64,000 bases of DNA from Ruegeria marina (GTDB lineage Bacteria > Pseudomonadota > Alphaproteobacteria > Rhodobacterales > Rhodobacteraceae), in the NCBI RefSeq assembly GCF_900101475.1, contig NZ_FMZV01000012.1, positions 1 to 64,000 on the forward strand, in the 5' to 3' direction. The notes below the pieces were generated by a model, which was given only the letters and a program-made list of their open reading frames with translations, had not been told where the DNA came from and made no database searches. Below are positions 9,045 through 18,386 of the stretch, piece after piece. Each line of letters begins with the position of its first letter. Within the stretch, counting starts at the first letter, position 1. The translations under genes were made by a program, and so were the position numbers.

Positions 9045-11252
9045 ATGCCCGACCTGCTGATCGAACTGTTTTCCGAGGAAATCCCCGCCCGCATGCAATC
9101 CCGTGCCGGTGAGGACCTGAAAAAGCGGATGACGGATGGTCTGGTCGAGGCCGGTCTGACCTATGCCCATGCCTCCGCCCTGACCACTCCGCGTCGCCTG
9201 ACGCTCGCCGTCGAGGGGCTGCTGGCCAATAGCCCGACGATCCGCGAAGAGCGCAAGGGCCCCAAGGTGGGCGCGCCGGAACAGGCGGTCGAAGGGTTCC
9301 TGCGCGGGGCCGGGATCACCCGCGACCAGCTGGAAGAGCGCGACACGCCCAAGGGCGCGGTCTGGTTCGCGATGATCGAGAAACCGGGCCGCCCGGCGGC
9401 CGAGATCGTGGCCGAGGTGCTGGAAGACACCATTCGCAACTTTCCCTGGCCCAAGTCGATGCGCTGGGGCGCAGGCAGCCTGCGCTGGGTGCGGCCGCTG
9501 CATTCGATCCTCTGCATCCTGACGACCGAGGCCGGGGCCGAGGTGGTGCCGCTCGACATCGACGGGATCGCGGCCGGCAACACCACCGCCGGGCACCGGT
9601 TCATGGCGCCTGCGCGGTTCGCGGTGACCTCGTTCGAGGATTACCAGGCCAAGCTGAAACGCGCCTTCGTCATGCTGGACACGGCCGAGCGGGCCGAACA
9701 TATCTGGAACGACGCGCAGAACATGGCCTTTGCCGCAGGCCTTGAACTGGTCGAGGACAAGGGGCTGCTGGCCGAGGTGGCCGGGCTGGTCGAATGGCCG
9801 GTGGTGCTGATGGGCCGGATCGGCGACGCCTTCCTGGACCTGCCGCCCGAGGTGCTGCAAACCAGCATGCGTGAACATCAGAAGTTCTTCTCGGTCAAGA
9901 ACCCGAAAACCGGCCGGATCGAGCGTTTCGTCACCGTCGCCAACCGCGAAACCGCCGATCAGGGCGCCACCATCCTTGCAGGCAACCAGAAGGTTCTGTC
10001 GGCGCGGTTGTCGGACGCCAAGTTCTTCTGGGAAAACGACCTGCGCGTGGCCCGCGCCGGCATGGACGCCTGGGCGCAGGCGCTGGAAAACGTGACCTTC
10101 CACAACAAGCTCGGGAGCCAGGGTGACCGTATCCGCCGCATCGCCGCGCTGGCACGCGAACTGGCTCCGCTGGCGGGTGCCGATGCCGATCGGGCCGAAC
10201 AGGCCGCCAAACTGGCCAAGGTCGACCTGAACTCGGAAATGGTGTTCGAATTTCCCGAACTTCAGGGCCTCATGGGGCGCTACTACGTCGAAGCCGCCGG
10301 CCATGATGCAGCCATTGCCGCAGTGGCGCAGGCGCATTACTCGCCGCTCGGCCCGTCCGATGACGTGCCCACCGCGCCGCTTTCGGTCACTGTCGCGCTG
10401 GCCGACAAGCTCGATACGCTGACCGGCTTCTGGGCCATCGACGAGAAGCCCACCGGCTCCAAGGACCCGTTTGCCCTGCGCCGCGCCGCGCTGGGGGTGA
10501 TCCGGCTGGTGCTGGCAAACGACCTGCGGATGCCGCTCGATCGCTACATCGACGCGCAACTGTTGCGGCACAGGTATCACGCCAGCAATGGCGAGGCCGC
10601 CCTGCGCGACCTGATCGAGGAAATCGCCGATCATGGCGTGTTCGGCGCGGCTTTCGAGACGATCAGGGAAAAGCTGGGCGATCCGGACGCATTGGAGAAA
10701 CTGGCCGGCGATGTGCCGGACCTCTCCGACGATCTGCTTGCCTTCATCCACGACCGGCTCAAGGTCTTCCTGCGCGACGAAGGCATCCGGCACGACGTGA
10801 TCGACGCCTGTATCGCGATGGCGGGGAACGACGATCTCAACCTGCTGGTCAAACGCGCGCGCGCGCTGAATGCCGTGATCGCCACCGAAGAGGGCGAGAA
10901 CCTGGTGCAGGGCTTCAAGCGGGCCAACAACATCCTGACCCAGGCCGAGGAAAAGGACGGGGTGGAATATTCCTTCGGCGCCGATGTGAAATTTGCCGAA
11001 TCAGACAGCGAAAAGGCGCTGTTCGCCGCGCTGGAGCAGGCCCGGGCCCGGATCGAGCCGGCGCTGAAGGCCGAGGATTTTCCCGTCGCCATGGCCGCCA
11101 TGGCCGCCTTGCGCGGCCCGATCGACGCCTTCTTCGACGAGGTGCAGGTCAATTCAGACAACCAGGTGGTGCGCCGCAACCGTCTGAACCTGCTCAGCCA
11201 GATCCGCGGCATCTGTTCCAGCGTCGCCGACCTGACCCGCATCGAGGGGTGA
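9045..11252 (+). CDS. glyS: glycine--tRNA ligase beta subunit
   Basis: A 735-residue beta subunit, required for tRNA-Gly recognition in the alpha2beta2 enzyme. Diagnostic stretches are LIELFSEEIPARMQ at the N-terminus, PKSMRWGAGSLRWVRPLHSIL, EVLQTSMREHQKFFSV and FWENDLRVA. A C-terminal HD-like/anticodon-binding-type region ends in NLLSQIRGICSSVADLTRIEG. Length is normal for the family. The ATG lies 9 bp after gltS behind AAGGACC. Confidence 0.97.
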   Translation: MPDLLIELFSEEIPARMQSRAGEDLKKRMTDGLVEAGLTYAHASALTTPRRLTLAVEGLLANSPTIREERKGPKVGAPEQAVEGFLRGAGITRDQLEERDTPKGAVWFAMIEKPGRPAAEIVAEVLEDTIRNFPWPKSMRWGAGSLRWVRPLHSILCILTTEAGAEVVPLDIDGIAAGNTTAGHRFMAPARFAVTSFEDYQAKLKRAFVMLDTAERAEHIWNDAQNMAFAAGLELVEDKGLLAEVAGLVEWPVVLMGRIGDAFLDLPPEVLQTSMREHQKFFSVKNPKTGRIERFVTVANRETADQGATILAGNQKVLSARLSDAKFFWENDLRVARAGMDAWAQALENVTFHNKLGSQGDRIRRIAALARELAPLAGADADRAEQAAKLAKVDLNSEMVFEFPELQGLMGRYYVEAAGHDAAIAAVAQAHYSPLGPSDDVPTAPLSVTVALADKLDTLTGFWAIDEKPTGSKDPFALRRAALGVIRLVLANDLRMPLDRYIDAQLLRHRYHASNGEAALRDLIEEIADHGVFGAAFETIREKLGDPDALEKLAGDVPDLSDDLLAFIHDRLKVFLRDEGIRHDVIDACIAMAGNDDLNLLVKRARALNAVIATEEGENLVQGFKRANNILTQAEEKDGVEYSFGADVKFAESDSEKALFAALEQARARIEPALKAEDFPVAMAAMAALRGPIDAFFDEVQVNSDNQVVRRNRLNLLSQIRGICSSVADLTRIEG

Positions 11253-11262
11253 GGCGCGCCCG

Positions 11263-11287
11263 GACATCGGTCCGGCGGACCGATGTC
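11263..11287 (+). repeat. 11-bp perfect inverted repeat after glyS
   Basis: The arms GACATCGGTCC and GGACCGATGTC with a 3-base loop start 10 bp after the glyS stop. No U-run follows, so it could be a Rho-dependent end or mRNA-stabilising hairpin instead of a classical terminator. Confidence 0.5.
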
Positions 11288-11377
11288 AGCGCCGAACGGG
11301 CGGAGCCCCGAGGGCAGGCGCGCCCGGCAACCGGCGTTCGGGTTTCGGCGCGCGCCGGTCGCTTGTCGACCCTGCTG

Positions 11378-11400
11378 CTTCTTTCTGGTCAAAAATACTC
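11378..11400 (-). repeat. modular intergenic element, copy B (conserved core only)
   Basis: The core reads GAGTATTTTTGACCAGAAAGAAG on the minus strand if split as GAGTATTT-TTGA-CCAGAAAGAAG. It matches copies A and D, but the adjacent G/C-rich hairpin is missing. It lies between glyS and the PPDK-like gene, 94 bp before the latter's start. Confidence 0.55.
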
Positions 11401-11494
11401 AATTCCCCGATCAGGGCTGGCGCGACATGCGGCCAGAACGCGCTTGCGCCAGCCCCAAAGGCTCCTATTCTGCACATAAACAAAAGGTGCCGCA

Positions 11495-14059
11495 GTGCAG
11501 AATAATCCCGATACCACGCTGATCACCGCCACAGCGCCCGTGGCCACTGCCACCCATGGCGGACGCGCGAAATGTTTGCAGCGGCTGGTCCGGCTCGACC
11601 TGCCGGTACCGCGTACCGTGGCGCTGTCCTTCTCGGCGGTGCATGACATCGCCCAGGGGCACCTGCCGGATATCCCGGCCATCGTCAGCCAGTTCGACCC
11701 GACGTCGCTCTTGTGCGTGCGGCCCAGTTCCGAGGATCCCGACTGGGGCGGGCCGGGCGCGGTGCTCAACATCGGCATGAACGATGCGCGTTTCGTCGAA
11801 CTCAGCGACAGGATGGGGGCCGAGGCGGCGGCGGCCCTCTACCTGCGCTTCGTGCAGACTTATGCGATCCACGTGGCCCGGCTCGATCCGGATGTGTTCG
11901 ACGAGATCGAGGCTGACGGCCGCGAGGGGCTGCGCCAGAGCCTGCGCGCCTATGAGGACGAGACCGACGAGAGCTTTCCGCAGGATCCTGGCGAACAGCT
12001 GGCCGCGGTGCTGCGGTCGATGGCGCGGGCGTGGGAGGGCACCTCGGCCCGGTTGTTGCGCCAGGCCAAGGGCGCGCCCGCCGATGCCGGCCTGGGGCTC
12101 GTGGTGCAGGAGATGATCCCCGGCGTCGGTCAGGGCGAATGCGGCTCGGGCGTGTTGCAACTGGTCGATCCCACCACCGGCAAGCGCCAGATCACCGGCC
12201 GCTACCTGAGCCAGAGCCAGGGCCGCGACGCGCTGGGGGCAGGGGCCGAGGCGCTCTATCTCGAAAAGGATCCGCGCGGCGTCTCGCTCGAGGATGTGGC
12301 GCCCGAAGCCTTTGCCGCGCTCAAGCAGCACGCGGCGTTGATGCGTCAGAAACTCCGCGAGGAGATGCAGGTCGAATTCGTGATCGAGAACGGCCATGTG
12401 CATATTCTCGACGGGGTGCGGGTGCCCCGCAGCGCCCGCGCGGCGCTGCGCATCGCGGTGCGGCTGGCCGAAGACGGCATCATTCCGCCGCAGGAGGCGG
12501 TGATGCGGATCGACCCGCATTCGATCAACGAACTTCTGCACCGGCAGGTGCACCCGCAGGCCCGGCGCGACGTGCTGACCACCGGCATCGCCGCCAGCCC
12601 GGGCGCGGCCACGGGCAAGATCGTGTTCACCGCCGCCGAGGCGCAGGCCGGCGCCGCCCGCGGCGAGTCCTGCGTGCTGGTGCGCCGGGAAACCTCGCCC
12701 GAGGATGTGCGCGGCATGCATGCCGCCGTGGCAGTGCTGACCGAGCGCGGCGGCATGACCAGCCACGCGGCGGTGATCGGGCGCGGCCTGGGCCTGCCCT
12801 GCATCGTCGGGGCCTCGGAAATGGAATTCCAGAGCAAGGCGCGGATCCTCAAGGCGCCCGACGGGCGTGTGTTCCGCACCGGCGACATCCTGACCATCGA
12901 CGGCAGCACCGGGCAGGTGCTGGCGGGCGAGCCCGCGATGATGGAGGCGGCGCTGGACGACAGTTTCCAGACGCTGATGGCCTGGGCCGATGCCGAGCGC
13001 GACATCGGCATCCGCGCCAATGCCGACACGCCCGCCGATGCGCAGACCGCGCGCAATTTCGATGCGCAGGGCATCGGCCTGTGCCGGACCGAACACATGT
13101 TCTTCGATCCCGGCCGCCTGACGGTGATGCGCGAGATGATCTTCGCCGCCACGCCCTCGGGCCGCAAGGCGGTGCTGGAGCGCCTGCTGCCGATGCAGCG
13201 GGACGATTTCGTGCAGCTGTTCCGGATCATGGAAGGCAAGCCGGTCTGCATTCGCCTGTTCGACCCGCCGCTGCACGAGTTCCTGCCGACCACACGCGCC
13301 GGGCAACGCGAACTGGCCGAGGCGCTGGACATTCCGATCAGCGACGTGACCCGCCGGGTCGAGGCGATGAGCGAATACAACCCCATGCTGGGCCTGCGCG
13401 GCGTGCGCCTGGGCGTGACGGTGCCCGAGATATATGACATGCAGGCCCGCGCCATCTTCGAGGCGACGCTGGAGGCCAGCCGCAGGGGCGAGCCCGTGGT
13501 GCCCGAGGTGATGATCCCGCTGGTCTCGGCCAAGCGCGAGGTGGAACTGGTCAAGGCCCGGATCGACGCGGTGGCGGCTGCCGTTGCGTCCGAGCGGGGG
13601 CAGGAGTTCGATTACCGGCTGGGGGTGATGGTCGAGACGCCGCGCGCCTGCCTGCGTGCCGACGAGATCGCGCATTGCGCCTCGTTCCTCAGTTTCGGGA
13701 CCAACGACCTGACCCAGATGACCTATGGCCTGTCGCGCGACGATGCCGGGCGGTTCATGTCGGCCTATGTGCGGCAGGGCGTTTTCACCGAGGACCCGTT
13801 TCATGTGCTGGACCGCGACGGGGTGGGAGAGCTGCTGAAACTGGGTGTCGAACGGGGCCGCCGGGCCAAGCCTGAAGTAACCGTTTCAGTCTGTGGAGAG
13901 CATGGTGGCAACCCCGAATCAATCGCCTTTTGCAGGGCGGCCGGCTTCGATTATGTCTCTTGTTCGCCCTTCCGGGTGCCGGTCGCCAGGCTGGCTGCGG
14001 CACAATTGGCCATTTCGGATAAACTTGGTGTAAGCGCCCCTGTGAACCGCTATATATAG
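11495..14059 (+). CDS. ppdK: pyruvate, phosphate dikinase-like PEP-utilising enzyme
   Basis: An 854-residue protein starting with GTG at 11495 behind AAAAGG. The phosphohistidine domain has GGMTSHAAVIGRG (His424), and the PEP/pyruvate barrel has GIGLCRTEHMFF, RLFDPPLHEFLP and the catalytic Cys in VCGEHGGNPES (Cys800). These assign it to the PPDK family, which interconverts pyruvate + ATP + Pi with PEP + AMP + PPi. The N-terminal ATP-grasp part is divergent. Where PPDK has SVRSGAPVSMPGMMDTVLNLG this protein has CVRPSS...GGPGAVLNIG, and the usual MLQTRNGKR reads ILDGVRVPR. Full dikinase activity is therefore less certain than the fold. Confidence 0.8.
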   Translation: MQNNPDTTLITATAPVATATHGGRAKCLQRLVRLDLPVPRTVALSFSAVHDIAQGHLPDIPAIVSQFDPTSLLCVRPSSEDPDWGGPGAVLNIGMNDARFVELSDRMGAEAAAALYLRFVQTYAIHVARLDPDVFDEIEADGREGLRQSLRAYEDETDESFPQDPGEQLAAVLRSMARAWEGTSARLLRQAKGAPADAGLGLVVQEMIPGVGQGECGSGVLQLVDPTTGKRQITGRYLSQSQGRDALGAGAEALYLEKDPRGVSLEDVAPEAFAALKQHAALMRQKLREEMQVEFVIENGHVHILDGVRVPRSARAALRIAVRLAEDGIIPPQEAVMRIDPHSINELLHRQVHPQARRDVLTTGIAASPGAATGKIVFTAAEAQAGAARGESCVLVRRETSPEDVRGMHAAVAVLTERGGMTSHAAVIGRGLGLPCIVGASEMEFQSKARILKAPDGRVFRTGDILTIDGSTGQVLAGEPAMMEAALDDSFQTLMAWADAERDIGIRANADTPADAQTARNFDAQGIGLCRTEHMFFDPGRLTVMREMIFAATPSGRKAVLERLLPMQRDDFVQLFRIMEGKPVCIRLFDPPLHEFLPTTRAGQRELAEALDIPISDVTRRVEAMSEYNPMLGLRGVRLGVTVPEIYDMQARAIFEATLEASRRGEPVVPEVMIPLVSAKREVELVKARIDAVAAAVASERGQEFDYRLGVMVETPRACLRADEIAHCASFLSFGTNDLTQMTYGLSRDDAGRFMSAYVRQGVFTEDPFHVLDRDGVGELLKLGVERGRRAKPEVTVSVCGEHGGNPESIAFCRAAGFDYVSCSPFRVPVARLAAAQLAISDKLGVSAPVNRYI

Positions 14060-14220
14060 TGGCGGGGCGCGCGTTAAGCGCCTGAAAAATCTGTGTGTTT
14101 TGGGTCGAAATACCCTTGCAAATTCTCTAAAACTGGACCTTTGCCCAACTCTGAGGTATGGGGCACCGATGCGCCGCCTGGGGAGGAACCGGCGTTCACG
14201 CCTTGTGTGGGGGTTTGGAC

Positions 14221-14859
14221 ATGAAACGATTTCTACTGACAGCCGTGCTGTCGGCTGCCATCGCAGTGCCGAATATTTCCTCGGCCGATCGGGGCAACGA
14301 ACGTGTGACCGTGGAAAAGAGTAACACGGCCGCGTCTTCTGGCAAGCGCTTTCGCGACTATCTCAACGCCTTAATGCCGCAATCTGAACCCGAGCCGGTC
14401 GAGGTGTCGTTTTCGCGTTCGTGGATCGACGAGTTGCCCAAGGCTCAGGGTGGCGAACAATGGGCCTGCCTGGCCGAAGCGCTGTATTTCGAGGCGCGCG
14501 GCGAGACCGTCAAGGGACAGTTCGCCGTGGCCGAAGTGATCCTGAACCGGGTCCAGAGCGAGCGTTTTCCCGACACGCCCTGCGGCGTCATCAAGCAGGG
14601 CACCGGCCGCAAGTACCAGTGCCAGTTCACCTATACCTGCGACGGGCGCAAGGACGTCATTGCGGAAAAGGCCGCTTATGAACGGGTCGCCAAGGTCGCG
14701 CGGCTGGCGCTTGACGGCGTGGCCGAGAAACTGACGGGCGGCGCAACCTACTATCACACCACGGCAGTCCGGCCCAGTTGGTCGCGCCGGTTTACCCAGA
14801 CCGCCAAGATCGGCGTTCACGTGTTCTACAGCCCGGGCCAGCGCACCGCCAGCAACTGA
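14221..14859 (+). CDS. secreted SleB/CwlJ-type cell wall hydrolase
   Basis: A 212-residue protein. ATG at 14221 is chosen because it starts a signal peptide (MKRFLLTAVLSAAIAVPNISSA); the upstream in-frame ATG at 14158 would bury it. The C-terminal Hydrolase_2 domain has CLAEALYFEARGETVKGQFAVAEVILNRV, FPDTPCGVI, QFTYTCDG and GATYYHTTAVRPSW. This is the family of spore cortex-lytic and general peptidoglycan hydrolases, here acting in the periplasm. The catalytic Glu (YFEARGE) is present. The gene stands alone with about 160 bp upstream. Confidence 0.88.
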   Translation: MKRFLLTAVLSAAIAVPNISSADRGNERVTVEKSNTAASSGKRFRDYLNALMPQSEPEPVEVSFSRSWIDELPKAQGGEQWACLAEALYFEARGETVKGQFAVAEVILNRVQSERFPDTPCGVIKQGTGRKYQCQFTYTCDGRKDVIAEKAAYERVAKVARLALDGVAEKLTGGATYYHTTAVRPSWSRRFTQTAKIGVHVFYSPGQRTASN

Positions 14860-14953
14860 CCAGAGCGCTTGCGCGCCGATTGACGCACCCGCGCTGGAAT
14901 CCTGCTGGCGCGGAGCGGGCGCGCGCCTATATTGCGGGTCACGGAGGCCCGCA

Positions 14954-16330
14954 ATGACATTCACCCGCCGACAGGTCCTGACATCCGCCGCGGCGCTGGC
15001 GATGCTGCCGCGCCGCGCCCTTGCCGCCATGCCCGAACTGGTCGCGGCAGAAACCCGCCAGCAGATCGCGCCGGATGGCTATCCCGACACCGCGATCTGG
15101 AGCTATGGCGGCGGCACCCCCGGCCCCGAGATCCGCGTTTTGCAGGGGGCGCGGGTCGCCCGCCGGCTGGTCAACCGCTTGCCGCAGCCGACGGCGGTGC
15201 ACTGGCACGGTATCCGCATAGACAATGCGATGGACGGCGTGCCCGGTCTGACGCAGGAGGCAGTGACCGAGGGCGCCAGTTTCGACTATGACTTCACCGT
15301 ACCGGATGCGGGCACCTATTGGTATCATTCGCACAACCGCTCGATGGAACAGGTGGCGCGCGGTCTTTACGGCGCGCTGATCGTGGACGAGCCGCAGGCG
15401 CCCGATGTCGACCGCGATATCGTGCTGATGCTCGACGATTGGCGGCTCGACCCCGAAACCGCCGCAATCGACGGAAATTTCGACAATGGCCACGACCTGA
15501 GCCATGCCGGGCGTTTCGGGAACCTGATGACGGTGAATGGCCGGTTCGACCCTGCTTTCGAGGTGAAACAGCATGAACGTCTGCGTTTGAGGCTGGTCAA
15601 TGCCGCCAATGCGCGGGTGTTCGAGATCGGCCTCGACGGTCTCGAAGGCTGGATCGTGGCGCTGGACGGGATGCCTCTGGATGCGCCGCTGCCGGTCGGC
15701 GGCGCCTTTGCGCTGGCCCCGGCGCAGCGCGCGGACCTGTTCGTGGATGTCACCGCCGAGAGCGGCGCGGCGGCCAGCCTGCTCAGCATTGAACGTGATG
15801 GCGGCTATGGCCTCTGCCGGTTCGACGTGAGTGGACAGGGGGCGCGGGCCCGGCGGAACGCACCCGCGCCGCTGCCGGCCAACCCGCTGCCCGAGATCGG
15901 CGACCTGGCGGCGGCACCTCTGCACGAGATGCGTCTCCAGGGCGGCGCGATGCGCTGGCTCGAAAGCGCCCGACTGGGCGAGACCGAGATGAGCGGGCAG
16001 GAACTGGCGCAGCTGGGCAAGTTCTGGGCGCTCAACGGCCGGGCCGACCGGCCCGACACGCCCTTTCTGGATGCCGCGCGCGGTAGCCTGCACCGCATCG
16101 CCTTTGTCAATGAGACGAATTTCGACCACGGCATGCATCTGCACGGTCACCATTTCCGCCTGATCGGCGCCGATGGCGCGCCCGGCCCCTGGCGCGATAC
16201 GGTGCTGGTGCCGCCGCGCGAAACCCGGCAGATCGCGCTGGTGGCCGACAATCCGGGCAGGTGGCTGTTGCATTGTCACATGCTGGGCCATGCGATGTCG
16301 GGCATGACCAGCTGGTTTCGCGTCGCCTGA
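14954..16330 (+). CDS. multicopper oxidase, Tat-exported
   Basis: A 458-residue periplasmic protein with a twin-arginine signal (TRRQVLTSAAALAMLPRRALA). All copper-binding motifs are present: HWHGIR, WYHSHNRSMEQ, HGMHLHGHHFRL and the C-terminal HCHMLGHAMSGM. The last supplies the type 1 copper His-Cys-His and its axial Met. The three cupredoxin domains place it with laccase/CueO-like enzymes, which oxidise cuprous ion or phenolics with oxygen. No copper chaperone or CopB-like gene is adjacent, so the substrate is open. Confidence 0.9.
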   Translation: MTFTRRQVLTSAAALAMLPRRALAAMPELVAAETRQQIAPDGYPDTAIWSYGGGTPGPEIRVLQGARVARRLVNRLPQPTAVHWHGIRIDNAMDGVPGLTQEAVTEGASFDYDFTVPDAGTYWYHSHNRSMEQVARGLYGALIVDEPQAPDVDRDIVLMLDDWRLDPETAAIDGNFDNGHDLSHAGRFGNLMTVNGRFDPAFEVKQHERLRLRLVNAANARVFEIGLDGLEGWIVALDGMPLDAPLPVGGAFALAPAQRADLFVDVTAESGAAASLLSIERDGGYGLCRFDVSGQGARARRNAPAPLPANPLPEIGDLAAAPLHEMRLQGGAMRWLESARLGETEMSGQELAQLGKFWALNGRADRPDTPFLDAARGSLHRIAFVNETNFDHGMHLHGHHFRLIGADGAPGPWRDTVLVPPRETRQIALVADNPGRWLLHCHMLGHAMSGMTSWFRVA

Positions 16331-16431
16331 TGACGCATTCGGCGGCTGGTGCGGCGCGTATCACCCTGCTATAGGCGGGGCTCGCGCCTATTTAGGCTGG
16401 ACGTGACCCACGAACCCGAAAGGCCAGCTCG

Positions 16432-17352
16432 ATGGTATCCGAAATCCGCCTTGCCTTCGCCCATCCCTCGGAACGCTCCGAGGCGACGGCGACACGCGGC
16501 CCGCTCGACCGTATCTCGCTGCGCGACCATGTGGTCGAGGTCGAGATCGGCGCATTCCAGGCCGAACGCGGCACCACCCAACGCATCTGCTTCAACGTGG
16601 TGGTCGAGGTGATGCCGCTGACCGGCCCGATCGACGACGATGTCGACCGCATCCTGTCCTATGACAGGGTGACCGAGGCGATTGCGCGGGCGCTGGCCGA
16701 AGAGCGGCTGAACCTGCTGGAGACGCTTGCCGAACGGGTGGCCGAGCTGATCCTGCATGAACCGCAGGCGGTGCGCGTCTTCGTCCGCATCGAAAAGCTC
16801 GACCGGGGTCCGGGCGCGCTGGGCGTCGAGATCGTGCGTAGCCGCGACAAGCTGCATGTCGATCACACCCAGGACCTGCGGCCGCATCCGCGCCTTGTCT
16901 ACCTTGCGAACGAAGCCATCGACTCGGACAACCTGAGGGGCTGGATCGACCAGCTCGAACATCGCGAGCGCCCGCTGATCATCTGTGTCGGCGCCTCGGC
17001 ACTGGCGGTGCCGCAGACCGGGCACGCGATGACCCAGCGCCGGATCGATCTTCTGGCGATCGAACAGAATGCCTGGCGGCTGGCCGCGAAGGATCACCGC
17101 TGCAAGGTGGTCGCGACCCGGACCGAACTGGACTGGGCAATGAAGAACGGCCAGATCTGCGTCTGGGCACCTTCCAAGATCGTGCTCGACGCGGTCGACG
17201 GCCCGTCGGCCAAACCCTCGGACGCGGTGGCGCTGGCGGCCTGGTTCGCGGCAACCTTCGAGGCGGGAGAGATGCTGGTGATCGGCGCGGCGCTGCCGAA
17301 GGACCCGGGCGTGCCGCTGCGCGCGGTGCCGGTGGAGCAGGCCGAACTGTGA
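16432..17352 (+). CDS. folB: dihydroneopterin aldolase with an extra C-terminal domain
   Basis: A 306-residue protein. Residues about 20-140 are FolB-like (DRISLRDHVVEVEIGAFQAERG..., DRILSYDRVTEAI..., ERLNLLETLAERVAELIL), the folate-pathway aldolase releasing 6-hydroxymethyldihydropterin. Residues about 150-306 are additional. They start LIICVGASALAVPQTGHAM and contain RIDLLAIEQNAWRLA and a late Lys-Pro-Ser-Asp-Ala-x2-Leu-Ala-x-Trp motif reminiscent of small amino-acid-kinase-fold proteins. It overlaps folP by GTGA, supporting a folate operon. The role of the C-terminal domain is unknown. Confidence 0.87.
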   Translation: MVSEIRLAFAHPSERSEATATRGPLDRISLRDHVVEVEIGAFQAERGTTQRICFNVVVEVMPLTGPIDDDVDRILSYDRVTEAIARALAEERLNLLETLAERVAELILHEPQAVRVFVRIEKLDRGPGALGVEIVRSRDKLHVDHTQDLRPHPRLVYLANEAIDSDNLRGWIDQLEHRERPLIICVGASALAVPQTGHAMTQRRIDLLAIEQNAWRLAAKDHRCKVVATRTELDWAMKNGQICVWAPSKIVLDAVDGPSAKPSDAVALAAWFAATFEAGEMLVIGAALPKDPGVPLRAVPVEQAEL

Positions 17353-18347
17353 GCGGGTATTTCCGGCCCCTGGTGCAGCAGGGTGACATTCGCGTGCCCG
17401 GTGCGCTGCCTCTGGCGGGCGGGGCGCTGTGGTTCACCCATGCCGAACGGCTGGACCGCGACGGAACATCCGAAATACTGCCTGTCCGCGATCTGCCGAC
17501 CGGCGTTGCCGAGCGACTGGCCGCACCGCGTGACGCCATTGCCGGGCTCGACATGTCCCGCCCGCACCTGATGGGTATCCTGAACGTGACGCCCGACAGT
17601 TTCTCGGATGGGGGTCGACACTTTGACGTCGCCGATGCGGTGGAAACGGCGCTGGCAATGGTGGCACAGGACGTGTCGATTCTGGATGTCGGCGGCGAAT
17701 CCACCCGGCCCGGGGCGGCCGAAGTGCCGGTGGAGGAGGAAATCCGCCGCATCGAACCTGTGATCGAGGCGATCCGCGCCGAGACCGGCACCGCGATTTC
17801 CATCGACACCCGTAAGGCGGCGGTGGCCGAGGTGGCGCTGGCGTCGGGCGCGAGCCTGGTCAACGATGTTTCGGGCTTCACCTTTGACGCGGCCCTTGCG
17901 CCGCTTTGTGCCGATACCGGCACGCCGGTCTGCATCATGCATGCGCAGGGCGACCCCGCGACCATGCAGCAGGATCCGCGGTACGACAATGTCCTGCTCG
18001 ATGTCTACGACTTCCTGGCTGCGCAGGTGGACCGGCTGGCGGCGGCGGGCCTGCCGCGCGGGCAGATCGTGATCGACCCGGGCATCGGCTTTGGCAAGAC
18101 TCAGGCACATAACCTGACGCTCTTGCGCAACCTGTCGCTGTTTCACGGTATCGGTTGCCCGATCCTGCTGGGCGTCTCGCGCAAGCGGTTCATCGGAACC
18201 ATCGGCAAGGAACCGCTGACCGAGGCGCGCGCGCCCGGCTCGATAGCCGTCGGACTGGCCGGAATCGCGCAAGGCGCCCAGATCCTGCGCGTCCACGACG
18301 TGGTCGAGACCGCGCAGGCCTTGCGCCTGTGGGGCGCCGTCCGCTAA
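17349..18347 (+). CDS. folP: dihydropteroate synthase
   Basis: A 332-residue TIM-barrel enzyme joining hydroxymethyldihydropterin pyrophosphate to p-aminobenzoate. The GTG start at 17349 overlaps the folB stop (GTGA). Signatures are GILNVTPDSFSDGG, DVGGESTRPGA (pterin binding), SIDTRKAAVAE, NDVSG, IDPGIGFGKT and GVSRKRFIG. It has an N-terminal extension of about 70 residues before the core, common in alphaproteobacterial versions. glmM follows 39 bp downstream. Confidence 0.96.
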   Translation: MSGYFRPLVQQGDIRVPGALPLAGGALWFTHAERLDRDGTSEILPVRDLPTGVAERLAAPRDAIAGLDMSRPHLMGILNVTPDSFSDGGRHFDVADAVETALAMVAQDVSILDVGGESTRPGAAEVPVEEEIRRIEPVIEAIRAETGTAISIDTRKAAVAEVALASGASLVNDVSGFTFDAALAPLCADTGTPVCIMHAQGDPATMQQDPRYDNVLLDVYDFLAAQVDRLAAAGLPRGQIVIDPGIGFGKTQAHNLTLLRNLSLFHGIGCPILLGVSRKRFIGTIGKEPLTEARAPGSIAVGLAGIAQGAQILRVHDVVETAQALRLWGAVR

Positions 18348-18386
18348 AGCTGCTGACCACGACACCAGAACGACAGCGAGGCGGCG

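Noticed and set aside
7209-10793. Very long minus-strand open frame opposite gltS and glyS
   Set aside because: It is the antisense shadow of the real GltS/GlyS genes in GC-rich DNA, with low-complexity Arg/His/Gln/Gly sequence, no recognisable domain and no ribosome-binding site.
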